Positions 8,676 to 16,033 of a stretch of DNA of 25,041 nucleotides are shown in pieces. Positions within the stretch are counted from its first letter, which is position 1; every line of letters begins with the position of its first letter. Source of the DNA: Pseudomonas sp. (GTDB taxonomy: Bacteria > Pseudomonadota > Gammaproteobacteria > Pseudomonadales > Pseudomonadaceae); contig JAQZAY010000017.1 in the NCBI GenBank assembly GCA_029239415.1, positions 1 through 25,041 on the forward strand, given 5' to 3'. Made by a program: the position numbers and the translations under genes. The notes beneath the pieces are model-generated. The model saw only the letters and a list, made by a program, of their open reading frames with translations, did no database searches and was not told the origin of the DNA.

Positions 8676-9110
8676 TCAGAGCGCCCAGTTGCCCAGGTCG
8701 GCATCCAGGTCTTCGCCGCCCGGCATGCCGTCGGCACCCAGCGAGAAGATATCGACACGGCCATGCTCGCCCGGCATGCGGTACTGGTACGGCGTGCCCC
8801 AGGGGTCCTGCGGCAGGCGGCGGATGTAGCCGTCGCTGCGCCAGGCCCTGGGCAGCGGTTCCTGCCGGGGCTTGTCGACCAGTGCGGCGAGCCCTTGCTC
8901 GTTGCTGGGGAAACGCAGGTTGTCGAGCCGGTACATGTCCAGCGCCTGCTCCAGGGTGGCCAGGTCGGCCATCACCTTCTGGCGCATGGCCTTGTCCTGG
9001 TTGCCCAGCACGCTGGGGGCGACCACGGCGATCAACAGGCCGATGATGAAGATCACCACCATGATCTCCATGAGGGTGAAGCCGCGCTGGCGCGCGCGTT
9101 GTCGGTACAT
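8676..9110 (-). CDS. gspG: Type II secretion major pseudopilin GspG (XcpT)
   Basis: Major subunit of the type II secretion pseudopilus, 144 aa. The leader MYRQRARQRG precedes FTLMEIMVVIFIIGLLIAVVAPSVLG, the hallmark GspG N-terminus with Glu at +5. The family signature DLATLEQALDMYRLDN-RFPSNEQGL and the PWG-PYQY strand follow. The C-terminal loop, DG-PGGEDLDADLGNW, carries the acidic residues that bind the stabilising Ca2+ in GspG. I chose ATG at 9110 because GAGGAG lies 7 nt upstream; a GTG at 9128 overlapping the gspF stop would add six residues. The strong ribosome-binding site inside an otherwise overlap-coupled operon suits the most abundant product of the cluster. Confidence 0.95.
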   Translation of the reverse strand: MYRQRARQRGFTLMEIMVVIFIIGLLIAVVAPSVLGNQDKAMRQKVMADLATLEQALDMYRLDNLRFPSNEQGLAALVDKPRQEPLPRAWRSDGYIRRLPQDPWGTPYQYRMPGEHGRVDIFSLGADGMPGGEDLDADLGNWAL

Positions 9111-9124
9111 GGTCTTGCTCCTCG

Positions 9125-10327
9125 TCACAGTGTCAGGCCCTGGTTGAGCTGCATGATCGGCAACAGCACCGCCAGCACGATGAACAGCACCACGCCGCCC
9201 ATCACCAGGATCATCAGGGGTTCGAACAACGCCATGGCCGTGTCGACCTGGCGGCCGAAGCCGCGCTCCTGGTCATCGGCCACGCGCTCGAGCATGTCGG
9301 CCAGGGTGCCGCTGGCCTCGCCGCTGCCGACCATGTTCACCAGCAGCGGTGGAAACTGCCCGCTGGCATCCAGCGCGCGATGCAGGCTGGTCCCGCCCTG
9401 CACGTGCGCGCCGACCTGCTCCAGGGCCAGGCGCACGCGGCGGTTGCCGACCGTGGCCGTGGCCACCTGCAGGGCTTCGAGCAGGGCCACGCCGCTGCCA
9501 GTGAGAATCGCCAGGCTGCGTGCCAGGCGCGCGCTTTCGAGCACCTGCAGCAGGCGGCCGATGCGCGGCAGGCGCAGCAGCAGGTCGTCGCGGCGCAGGC
9601 ACCAGTGCGGCTTGCGCAGCAGCCAGCTGGCCAGCGCGCCGAGCACCAGGCCTGCGCCCAGCAGCCAGGGCCCGGCGCTGACCAGGCCCTGGCTCAGGCC
9701 GATCAGTATCGAGGTCAGCAAGGGCAGGCTTTGCCCGGAATGAGCGAATTGCTCGGTGAGCTTGGGCACCACGAATGTCATCAGGCCGACCACCACCGCC
9801 AGCGACACGCCCATCAGCACACAGGGGTAGATCAGCGCGGTGCGCGCCTTGTGTTGCTGGCGCTGCACCTGCTCCAGGTGTTCGGCCAGGCGTTCGAGTA
9901 CCTGGGCCAGGCGCCCGGAACGCTCGCCCGCCTCGACCAGCGCGCAATACAGGCCGGTGAAGGGCGCACCCTGGCGGGCCAGGCTGCGCGCCAGCCCCAG
10001 GCCTTCGCCCAGCGAACCGCGCAGCGCCACCAGCAGGCCATGCAAGGCCGGCTGGCGCAACTGGCGCTCCAGGGTCGCCAGGGCCTCGACCAGGGGGATG
10101 CCGGCACCAATCAGGGTCGCCAGCTGCCGGGTCAGCTCGCACAGCTGGCCGCGGGTCAGGCGTTGCCGGCGTGGTTGCGACGCGCCCGCCTCGACCCGTT
10201 GCAACTGGCGCGCGAACAGCCCTTGCTCGCGCAGCAGTTGCCGGGCATGGCGCTCGCTGTCGGCCTGCACGCTGGCCTTGTGCGGCTTGCCGGCAAGGTC
10301 CAGGGCCTGGTAGCGGTAGGTCGGCAT
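9125..10327 (-). CDS. gspF: Type II secretion inner-membrane platform protein GspF (XcpS)
   Basis: Polytopic inner-membrane core of the T2SS assembly platform, 400 aa, which is close to the family norm. It opens with the typical MPTYRYQALDLAGK. Two homologous GspF/PilC cytoplasmic domains follow, the first at about 70-190 (LTRQLATLIGAGIPLVEAL) and the second at about 270-390 (SARLARSLAILTGSGVALLEAL). Membrane segments lie at about 165-190, 215-237 and 370-396 (MILVMGGVVLFIVLAVLLPI). It probably rotates or shifts with GspE ATP turnover to insert pseudopilins. ATG at 10327 lies 3 nt after the gspE stop. GspG follows after 14 nt when counted from its preferred ATG. Confidence 0.96.
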   Translation of the reverse strand: MPTYRYQALDLAGKPHKASVQADSERHARQLLREQGLFARQLQRVEAGASQPRRQRLTRGQLCELTRQLATLIGAGIPLVEALATLERQLRQPALHGLLVALRGSLGEGLGLARSLARQGAPFTGLYCALVEAGERSGRLAQVLERLAEHLEQVQRQQHKARTALIYPCVLMGVSLAVVVGLMTFVVPKLTEQFAHSGQSLPLLTSILIGLSQGLVSAGPWLLGAGLVLGALASWLLRKPHWCLRRDDLLLRLPRIGRLLQVLESARLARSLAILTGSGVALLEALQVATATVGNRRVRLALEQVGAHVQGGTSLHRALDASGQFPPLLVNMVGSGEASGTLADMLERVADDQERGFGRQVDTAMALFEPLMILVMGGVVLFIVLAVLLPIMQLNQGLTL

Positions 10328-10330
10328 GGC

Positions 10331-11779
10331 TCAGCCCTGCACCGCGCGCAAGACTTCGGCCAGGCTGGTCTGGCCGCGTGCCAGGCAGTCGCTGGCCATG
10401 GCCACCAGGCTCTGCCGGCGCCCGGCCAGGTAGTCGTGCATGGCCGGCTCGCTGGCGCCGTCGTACAACAGGGCGACCAGGCCCGCGTCCAGCTCGATGA
10501 ATTCGTACAGGCCCAGGCGCCCGTTGTAGCCGCTGCCCTGGCACAGCTCGCAGCCGACCGCGTGGTAGCTCTGCTGCAAACCGGCAAGTTCTGGCCACAG
10601 CTGGCGCTCGGCCGCTTGCAGCGATTGCGCCTGCGCGCAACTGCACAGGCGCCGTACCAGGCGCTGGGCCAGCACCCCACGCAGGCACGAGGCGATCAGG
10701 AACGGCTCGATGCCCATGTCGCGCAGCCGGGTCACCGCGCCCACGGCGCTGTTGGTGTGCAGGGTCGAGAGCACCAGGTGCCCGGTCAGGCTGGCCTGCA
10801 CGGCGATCTGCGCGGTCTCCTGGTCGCGGATCTCGCCGAGCATGATCACGTCCGGGTCCTGGCGCAGGATGGCGCGCAGGCCGCTGGCGAAGGTCAGCCC
10901 GGCACGCGGGTTGATGGCGGTCTGGCCGATGCCGGCGATGGCGTACTCGACCGGGTCCTCGACGGTGAGGATATTGCGGCTGCCGTCGTTCAGGCTGTTG
11001 AGGCTGGCATACAAGGTGGTGGTCTTGCCGGAGCCGGTGGGGCCGGTGCTGAGCACGATGCCATTGGGCCGCCCAAGGCAGCCGCGCAGCCCCGCAAGGG
11101 CCTGCTCGGGCATGCCCAGGCTGGCCAGCGACAGCAGGCTCGCCTGCTTGTCCAGCACCCGCATCACCACCCGCTCGCCGTGGATGCCGGGCAGGGTCGA
11201 GACCCGCACATCCACCTCTCGGCCGGCGGCGCGCAGGGTGATGCGACCATCCTGGGGCTGGCGCTTCTCGGCGATGTCCAGGCGCGCCATGACCTTGATC
11301 CGCGACACCAGCATGGCCGACAGCGCGCGCGGCGGGCGCAGCACTTCGCGCAGGTGGCCATCCACGCGCAGGCGCACCACCAGGCTCTGCTCGAAGGTCT
11401 CGATATGGATGTCGGAGGCGCGCAGGCGCAGGGCCTGGCCGAACAGCCCGTTGATCAGGCGGATCACCGGCGCTTCGTCGTCGCTTTCGAGCAGGTCCTC
11501 GATGCGTGGCATCTCGCTCATCAGGCCCTCGAGGTCGACGTGATCGCCGATGCCTTCGATCAGCGCCGCAGTGGCGGCATCGCCGGTCTGGTAGAGCTGG
11601 CCCAGGCGTTCGTCGAACGCTTCGGGGGCCAGGTATTCGAGCACCCGCGGCTGGCCATGCACGCGCAGCAGTTCGTGCAGCTGGTCGCTGTCGGCATCGC
11701 GCCGCAGCCACAGCTGCCAGCCCTCTTCGGCAGGGGCCATGGCCAGCCCGGCCTGGCGCGCCAGGCGGTAGGGCAGCAT
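10331..11779 (-). CDS. gspE: Type II secretion ATPase GspE (XcpR)
   Basis: Cytoplasmic hexameric ATPase that powers pseudopilus assembly, 482 aa. In order it has an N1E/N2E region (1 to about 100) and a PAS-like plus RecA-like core. Motifs are Walker A GPTGSGKT (246-253), an Asp box around 275, Walker B DPDVIMLGEIRD (308-319, catalytic Glu316) and a His box HLVLSTLHT (334-342). The C-terminal metal motif is unusual: Cys379 and Cys381 are spaced CxC, where GspE proteins normally have CxxC, while Cys410/Cys413 are normal (CELC). ATG at 11779 shares one base with the gspD stop (TGATG); a GTG one codon upstream (11782) is possible. The N-terminus is slightly short compared with XcpR (about 500 aa). 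Confidence 0.96.
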   Translation of the reverse strand: MLPYRLARQAGLAMAPAEEGWQLWLRRDADSDQLHELLRVHGQPRVLEYLAPEAFDERLGQLYQTGDAATAALIEGIGDHVDLEGLMSEMPRIEDLLESDDEAPVIRLINGLFGQALRLRASDIHIETFEQSLVVRLRVDGHLREVLRPPRALSAMLVSRIKVMARLDIAEKRQPQDGRITLRAAGREVDVRVSTLPGIHGERVVMRVLDKQASLLSLASLGMPEQALAGLRGCLGRPNGIVLSTGPTGSGKTTTLYASLNSLNDGSRNILTVEDPVEYAIAGIGQTAINPRAGLTFASGLRAILRQDPDVIMLGEIRDQETAQIAVQASLTGHLVLSTLHTNSAVGAVTRLRDMGIEPFLIASCLRGVLAQRLVRRLCSCAQAQSLQAAERQLWPELAGLQQSYHAVGCELCQGSGYNGRLGLYEFIELDAGLVALLYDGASEPAMHDYLAGRRQSLVAMASDCLARGQTSLAEVLRAVQG

Positions 11780-13737
11780 CACCAGTCACCGCCGTCGAGG
11801 CGCGCGCGGCTGGCCGGGAACGCCTGCAGCAGCGCCGCACCCTCGTCCAGGCTGGGCAGGGCCAGCGGGGTTTCCTGCTGCAGGCGCTGGTACTTCTGCT
11901 GGCTCAGCCCGGCCAGGCTGGGCCCGTCGCGCAGGATGCGCGGGCGGATGAACACCATCAGGTTCTGCTTCACGCCCCGGTTCGAGTCGGAGCGGAACAG
12001 CCGCCCCAGCCCCGGGATATCGCCCAGCAGGGGCACTTTCTGGGTATTGGTGCTGACTTCGTCGCTGATCAGCCCGCCGAGGATCACCAGGCCGTTGTCC
12101 TCGACCATGACCTTGGTCTTGATCTCGCGCTTGTTGGTGATCACGTCGCTGGCCGAGGCCGTGTCGGCGATCGACGAGACTTCCTGGATGATGTCCAGGC
12201 GCACCGTGTTGTCGATGTTGATCTGCGGCTTGATGCGCAGCTTGACCCCGACCTCCTTGCGCTCGATGGTCTGGTAGGGGTTGGCGTTGTTCTGGGTCAC
12301 GGAGCCAGTGACGAAGGGCACTTCCTGGCCGACCAGGATCGACGCCTCGGCGTTGTCCAGGGTCAACAGGGTGGGCGTCGAGAGCAGGTTGAAGCCGCTC
12401 TTGCTCTTGAGGGCGTTGACCAGCATGGCAAAGTTGAAGCCGCCGCCGAAATGGCCGATGCCGGCGGTGGCCCCGGTGACCGTGGAAAGCAGGTCGCCCA
12501 GGTCCGCGGCGTCGCCACCGGCCGCGGCCCCTGCGATGCTGGCGATGTTGGCGCCGCCGCTGCCGAAGTTGACGATGCCGGCGCCGAACTTCTCGTCGGC
12601 GAACAGCCATTGCACGCCCAGTTCCCTGGCTTGCGAGTCGGACACCTCGGCGATGATCGCCTCGACCACCACCTGCGCCCGACGGATGTCCAGCTGCTCG
12701 ACGATGCTGCGGTAGGCCGCCACCTCGCTGTCGGGGCCGACCATGACCACGGCATTGGTGCCTTCTTCATATTCCAGGCGAATGCCCGAGTCGCTGGCCG
12801 GCAGCACCGCGGGCTTGCCCTCGCCTTCGCCCTGCCCCTCGGCACCGGGCACGGCGCCTTCCTGGCTGAGACCGCGCAACACCTTGACCACTTCGGCGGC
12901 ATTGGCATGGCGCAGGTAGATGACCTGGGAGTTGGAGCTGTGCAGGTTGTCGCGCGGCTGGTCGAGCTGGGCCAGCAAGGCTCGCACGCGCTCGCGGCTG
13001 TCGGCGCTGCCGCGCACCAGCAAGGCATTGCTGCGTGGGTCGGCGACCACCTGGGCACTGTCGGCGCCCTGCTCGCTGGCCAGCAGGCGGGTGACCAGGC
13101 CACTGGTGTCGGCGGCGCTGGCATGGCGCAAGGGCATGACCTGCAAGGGTTCCTCGCTGACCTGGTCGAGCTGGCGCAGCAGGCTGTCGATACGCTCGAG
13201 GTTGCTGCGCCAGTCGGTCACCACCAGCAGGTTGGCCGCGGGGTACGGCGTGATCACCCCGACGCGCGGATCGATCAGCGGCTTGAGGATGCCCAGCATC
13301 TGCTCGCTCGCGGCGTTGCGCACGTTGAACACTCGGGTCGCCACGCCGTCGCTGCCCTGGCTGGGCTTGCCTGCGGGCTCGACCGGCACCGGCTCGAGGC
13401 GCGCGGCCTGGTCGGGGACGATCTTCACGCTGCCGTTGGGCAGGTCCACCGCCGCGAAGCCCTGGGCGCGCAGCTGGGCCAGGAAGATGTCGTAGATCGA
13501 CTCGGCGTCGTGGCGGTCGACGGTGCGCACGGTGACCTTGCCCTTGACCCGCGGGTCGACGATGAAGGTGGTGCCGGTGATGCGCGACACACTGTCGATG
13601 AACTCGCCCAGGTCGGTGTCGACGAAGTTGACCTCGTACTGCGGCGTCCCGCCCTCGTCCAGCACCTCGGGTTCCTCGGCACGCGCGGTGGACAGGGCCA
13701 GGCACACCAGGCCGGCCAGGCAGTATCTTGCGATCAT
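11779..13737 (-). CDS. gspD: Type II secretion outer-membrane secretin GspD (XcpQ)
   Basis: Outer-membrane secretin, 652 aa, the exit channel of the T2SS. A Sec signal peptide covers residues 1-20 (cleavage ARA/EE). The N0 domain follows (VNFVDTDLGEFIDSVSRITG), then KH-like N1-N3 repeats, each with the V-PDPRSNALLV or YPAANLLVVTD type signature. A Gly/Glu-rich linker (AEGQGEGEGKP, about residues 295-310) interrupts N3. The secretin core carries LLSTPTLLTLDNAEA, VPFVTG (about 473), and the C-terminal VPLLGDIPGLGRLF and LMVFIRPRI. A short C-terminal tail could be the pilotin-binding S-domain, but no pilotin gene is present here. ATG 13737 has AAGGA with 6-nt spacing; GTG 13740 directly upstream is the alternative. 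Confidence 0.97.
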   Translation of the reverse strand: MIARYCLAGLVCLALSTARAEEPEVLDEGGTPQYEVNFVDTDLGEFIDSVSRITGTTFIVDPRVKGKVTVRTVDRHDAESIYDIFLAQLRAQGFAAVDLPNGSVKIVPDQAARLEPVPVEPAGKPSQGSDGVATRVFNVRNAASEQMLGILKPLIDPRVGVITPYPAANLLVVTDWRSNLERIDSLLRQLDQVSEEPLQVMPLRHASAADTSGLVTRLLASEQGADSAQVVADPRSNALLVRGSADSRERVRALLAQLDQPRDNLHSSNSQVIYLRHANAAEVVKVLRGLSQEGAVPGAEGQGEGEGKPAVLPASDSGIRLEYEEGTNAVVMVGPDSEVAAYRSIVEQLDIRRAQVVVEAIIAEVSDSQARELGVQWLFADEKFGAGIVNFGSGGANIASIAGAAAGGDAADLGDLLSTVTGATAGIGHFGGGFNFAMLVNALKSKSGFNLLSTPTLLTLDNAEASILVGQEVPFVTGSVTQNNANPYQTIERKEVGVKLRIKPQINIDNTVRLDIIQEVSSIADTASASDVITNKREIKTKVMVEDNGLVILGGLISDEVSTNTQKVPLLGDIPGLGRLFRSDSNRGVKQNLMVFIRPRILRDGPSLAGLSQQKYQRLQQETPLALPSLDEGAALLQAFPASRARLDGGDW

Positions 13738-13740
13738 CAC

Positions 13741-14166
13741 TTATCCTTGGCGCTTGAAGCCGGTCACGACGGGGCGTGGCGGCCAGGGCAGGCGCTCGCG
13801 CCGCCCCTGGTTGTCGAAAATCAGGCCTTTGTCGTCGATGTCCTGCAGCACGATCCCTGGCGCCAGGCGCTGGCCGCGGCCAAGCGTGCGCACCTGCTGG
13901 TCGTAGCGCAGCACCACGACCGTGGCACGCAAGGGCTCGGCCTTGAGCCCGCCCAGATATTGGATGGGCAGGCGGGTCAGCGGAATGTCGCCACTGGGGA
14001 CGGCAGGCTGCCAGTGGCCCACCAGCAACCCCGCAAGCGGCGCTTCATCGTGGCTGGGCGCGCTGGCCGGCAGCGGCTCGCGGCTCAGTTGCAACACGCA
14101 CTGCGCGGCGAGCCAGGCCGCCAAGGCCAACCACAGGCCATGGACGATGCGGGCGCTGCGGGTCAA
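13741..14166 (-). CDS. gspC: Type II secretion protein GspC (XcpP), short, TTG start
   Basis: Inner-membrane clamp protein that contacts the secretin N0 domain and helps select substrates. As annotated it has 141 residues: a short cytoplasmic N-terminus, one transmembrane helix at about 10-27 (LWLALAAWLAAQCVL), a Pro/Ser linker, and the homology region (LLVGHW..., IPLTRLPIQYLGGLKA, VVVLRYDQQVRTLGRGQRL). No PDZ or coiled-coil domain follows, so it is much shorter than XcpP (about 235 aa). The start is TTG at 14166, overlapping the uxpA stop as TTGA with AGGTGG 4 nt upstream. No ATG or GTG lies nearby in frame, and the open frame further upstream is antisense-like noise within uxpA. Its position before gspD confirms the identity. 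Confidence 0.82.
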   Translation of the reverse strand: MTRSARIVHGLWLALAAWLAAQCVLQLSREPLPASAPSHDEAPLAGLLVGHWQPAVPSGDIPLTRLPIQYLGGLKAEPLRATVVVLRYDQQVRTLGRGQRLAPGIVLQDIDDKGLIFDNQGRRERLPWPPRPVVTGFKRQG

Positions 14167-15803
14167 ACGCCCACCTGACGCGGATGCCAGCCCGGATGCC
14201 CCTGCACGTAGCGCATGTCGGGCACTTGCAGGGCGGGCAGCGTCCAATCGGATGGCTGCTGCGCCAGCCAGTTTTCCACCCGTTGCCACAGCGGCTCGCC
14301 CGCGCCGGGGTCGAAGTGCAGGCCAAAGGTGCGGCACAGCCCCTGGGTCGGGGCCAGCCCGGCGATGCGCTTGCCCGTGGCGCTGTAGCTGACCTGCCAG
14401 GACTGGCCCTGCCAGCGCGGCAGGTCCTGGCTGTTGTCGAGCAGCAAGGGATCGCCGAACAGTTGCTCGGCGGCGTTCTCCAGCACCTGCTCGACCTGGC
14501 GCGCCGGGGCATCGACCACGGGCGCGGAATAGCCGCCGGTAAGGTTGATCAAGTGTTCACGGGTAATGGTTTCGCCCGCCCGCAGCGGCGCGTCGTAGCG
14601 CAGCCCCGGCAACAGCACGGGCATGCTGCCGTCCCCCGCCAGGGCCTGGTGCAACAGGCGGTCCCAGCTGCCGGCGCGGGTATCGCGGCGCCACAGGGCC
14701 TGGGGCGCGCGGGCCAGGGGTTGGTCGAGCCAGGCGGCATGGCCTGCGCGTTGCTGCTGCAGTTGCGCGCGCAATTGCCCGGCACGGGCTTGCGCGGCCG
14801 GCCCGAGCGAATGTTCGAACGCCGGAAAGAAACGCGCCTCGAAACGCCATTGCCCGGCAACCTGCCGGCAACGCAGGCGAAAAGCCCCGCTGCCCCGGCA
14901 GCCGCCGAACAGTACTGGCACTCGGCGCCCGCTGGCCTGGGTCACCTCGACCGGGGCTGGCCAGAAGTCCTGGCCACGGGCGCAGAGCACGGCATCGACC
15001 TGCGGCACCCGCTCGGCCAGCCACAGGCCCGGGCCGGTACCGGTATCGGCCAGGACCACCACCAGGTCGGCCTCGCGGCGCGCCTGTTCGAAGCTGGGCA
15101 GCAACGACTGGTACCACTGCTTGAGCGACGCCTTCTGGTCCTGGGCATAGGGATCGGTGACACCGACCACGGCCACCCGCATCCCGCCGCGGTCGAACAG
15201 CTGCAGGTCTTTTATGCCCAGCGCCTGGGATTGCTCCGTGGCCAGGCCGCCACCCAGGGTGACCGCCGTCGATTGCTGGTAGAGGCCCGCGCTGCGCTGT
15301 GGCCAGAGCACCCGCTCGTCACTGCTGACGCGCACTTCGCTGCCCAATAGCTGGCTGCCCTGCACGCCGCTGGCGCCCTGGGTCAGATAGGCCAGGCCGC
15401 TGCCATTCCAGCCCTGGCCGTTCTCCAGGGTCAGGCACTGGGCCCCGCCGCTCGCATTGCGCAGTTGTTCAAGCAGCGCCGCCAGCACCGCATAGCCGCC
15501 CAGGCGAGCCTGGTCGGCCAGGCGCGCATCGAGCAACGGCGCAAGTCCGGCTTGGCCAGCGCCAGCATTGCTGCCGGTCATCCACGGCGCGCGGCCCAGT
15601 TGCGTGACCGGCCCCAGGCGGGTGGCCGGGACCACGGCCTGGCCAGGCTGGCGCGCATCGAGGGTATCGGCGACGTAGAGCAGGTCCAGCGACGGCTCGC
15701 CGCCTGCGCGGGTTCCCGGGATCGCGGAGCAGGCGCCCAGCAGCGGCGCCATCGCGCCCACGCCCATCCAGCTGATCAACTCCCGTCTGCGCATGCTTAC
15801 CAT
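14163..15803 (-). CDS. uxpA: UxpA: SoxB/5'-nucleotidase-like lipoprotein, metal ligands lost
   Basis: First gene of the xcp operon; 546 aa lipoprotein. The N-terminus MVSMRRRELISW plus the hydrophobic MGVGAMAPLLGAC gives a twin-arginine-like signal with a lipobox (Cys25); Ser at +2 suggests outer-membrane sorting. The body aligns by eye with the SoxB branch of metallophosphatases. A central SoxB-like stretch ends in G-GWNGSGLAYLT, and the C-terminal half has ITREHLINLT and QVLENAAEQLFGDP as in SoxB. The expected ligand motifs are replaced: DTH is DTL (46-48), GGD is NGQ (128-130), the HWEF-type motif is SDER (161-164), SHNG is ADTG (252-255) and GHTHD is ARGQD (275-279). Catalysis by the usual two-metal mechanism is therefore unlikely. 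The name follows synteny with P. putida uxpA. ATG 15803 was chosen for the signal peptide; 15794 is possible. Confidence 0.8.
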   Translation of the reverse strand: MVSMRRRELISWMGVGAMAPLLGACSAIPGTRAGGEPSLDLLYVADTLDARQPGQAVVPATRLGPVTQLGRAPWMTGSNAGAGQAGLAPLLDARLADQARLGGYAVLAALLEQLRNASGGAQCLTLENGQGWNGSGLAYLTQGASGVQGSQLLGSEVRVSSDERVLWPQRSAGLYQQSTAVTLGGGLATEQSQALGIKDLQLFDRGGMRVAVVGVTDPYAQDQKASLKQWYQSLLPSFEQARREADLVVVLADTGTGPGLWLAERVPQVDAVLCARGQDFWPAPVEVTQASGRRVPVLFGGCRGSGAFRLRCRQVAGQWRFEARFFPAFEHSLGPAAQARAGQLRAQLQQQRAGHAAWLDQPLARAPQALWRRDTRAGSWDRLLHQALAGDGSMPVLLPGLRYDAPLRAGETITREHLINLTGGYSAPVVDAPARQVEQVLENAAEQLFGDPLLLDNSQDLPRWQGQSWQVSYSATGKRIAGLAPTQGLCRTFGLHFDPGAGEPLWQRVENWLAQQPSDWTLPALQVPDMRYVQGHPGWHPRQVGV

Positions 15804-15843
15804 CGACCCGCCTGCCTTCCCTGCCGTTTGACTGTGGGCCGGG

Positions 15844-15877
15844 ATATTGCGCAGCTTAGGTGACAGTTTGATGGCAG
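15844..15877 (-). promoter_or_regulatory. Candidate PhoB box and -10 for the uxpA-xcp operon
   Basis: On the minus strand, CTGCCAT and CTGTCAC lie 11 bp apart (15877-15871 and 15866-15860, 4-bp spacer). Together they match 12 of 14 positions of the known CTGTCAT-N4-CTGTCAT PhoB box. A weaker third half-site (4/7) sits one more turn upstream at 15888-15882. After a 10-bp gap comes a possible -10, CAATAT (15849-15844), which is the spacing expected when the Pho box replaces the -35. Transcription would begin near 15837, leaving a leader of about 35 nt before uxpA. Induction of xcp genes by low phosphate is published for P. putida; this particular site is my inference. Confidence 0.65.
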
Positions 15878-15954
15878 TTATTGGACAACCATTCCGGAAA
15901 GATCCTACAAATCCTCTGCTAAGAACGGGTTGTTTTAAAGGCACGTTAACAAAA

Positions 15955-15988
15955 CTGCCAATGAATCATCACATAGGCGCTCTAAAGT
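15955..15988 (+). promoter_or_regulatory. Weak candidate PhoB box and -10 for uxpB
   Basis: CTGCCAA (15955-15961) matches the half-site at 5/7, but the second half-site TCATCAC (15966-15972) matches only 3/7. A 10-bp gap then leads to TAAAGT (15983-15988) as a possible -10. The spacing is the same as in the uxpA-side site, which is the main reason to list it. A leader of about 40 nt would follow. uxpB carries AAGGA at 16022-16026, 7 nt before its ATG. The divergent region may instead be driven in both directions by the stronger box at 15860-15877. Confidence 0.3.
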
Positions 15989-16033
15989 CCCGGTTTCTTC
16001 CAACACAGCTGCATCAAAAAGAAGGAATCACTG

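Noticed and set aside
9380..12277. 965-aa plus-strand open frame antisense to gspF-gspD
   Set aside because: Gln/Ala/His-rich shadow translation spanning three well-supported genes on the other strand.
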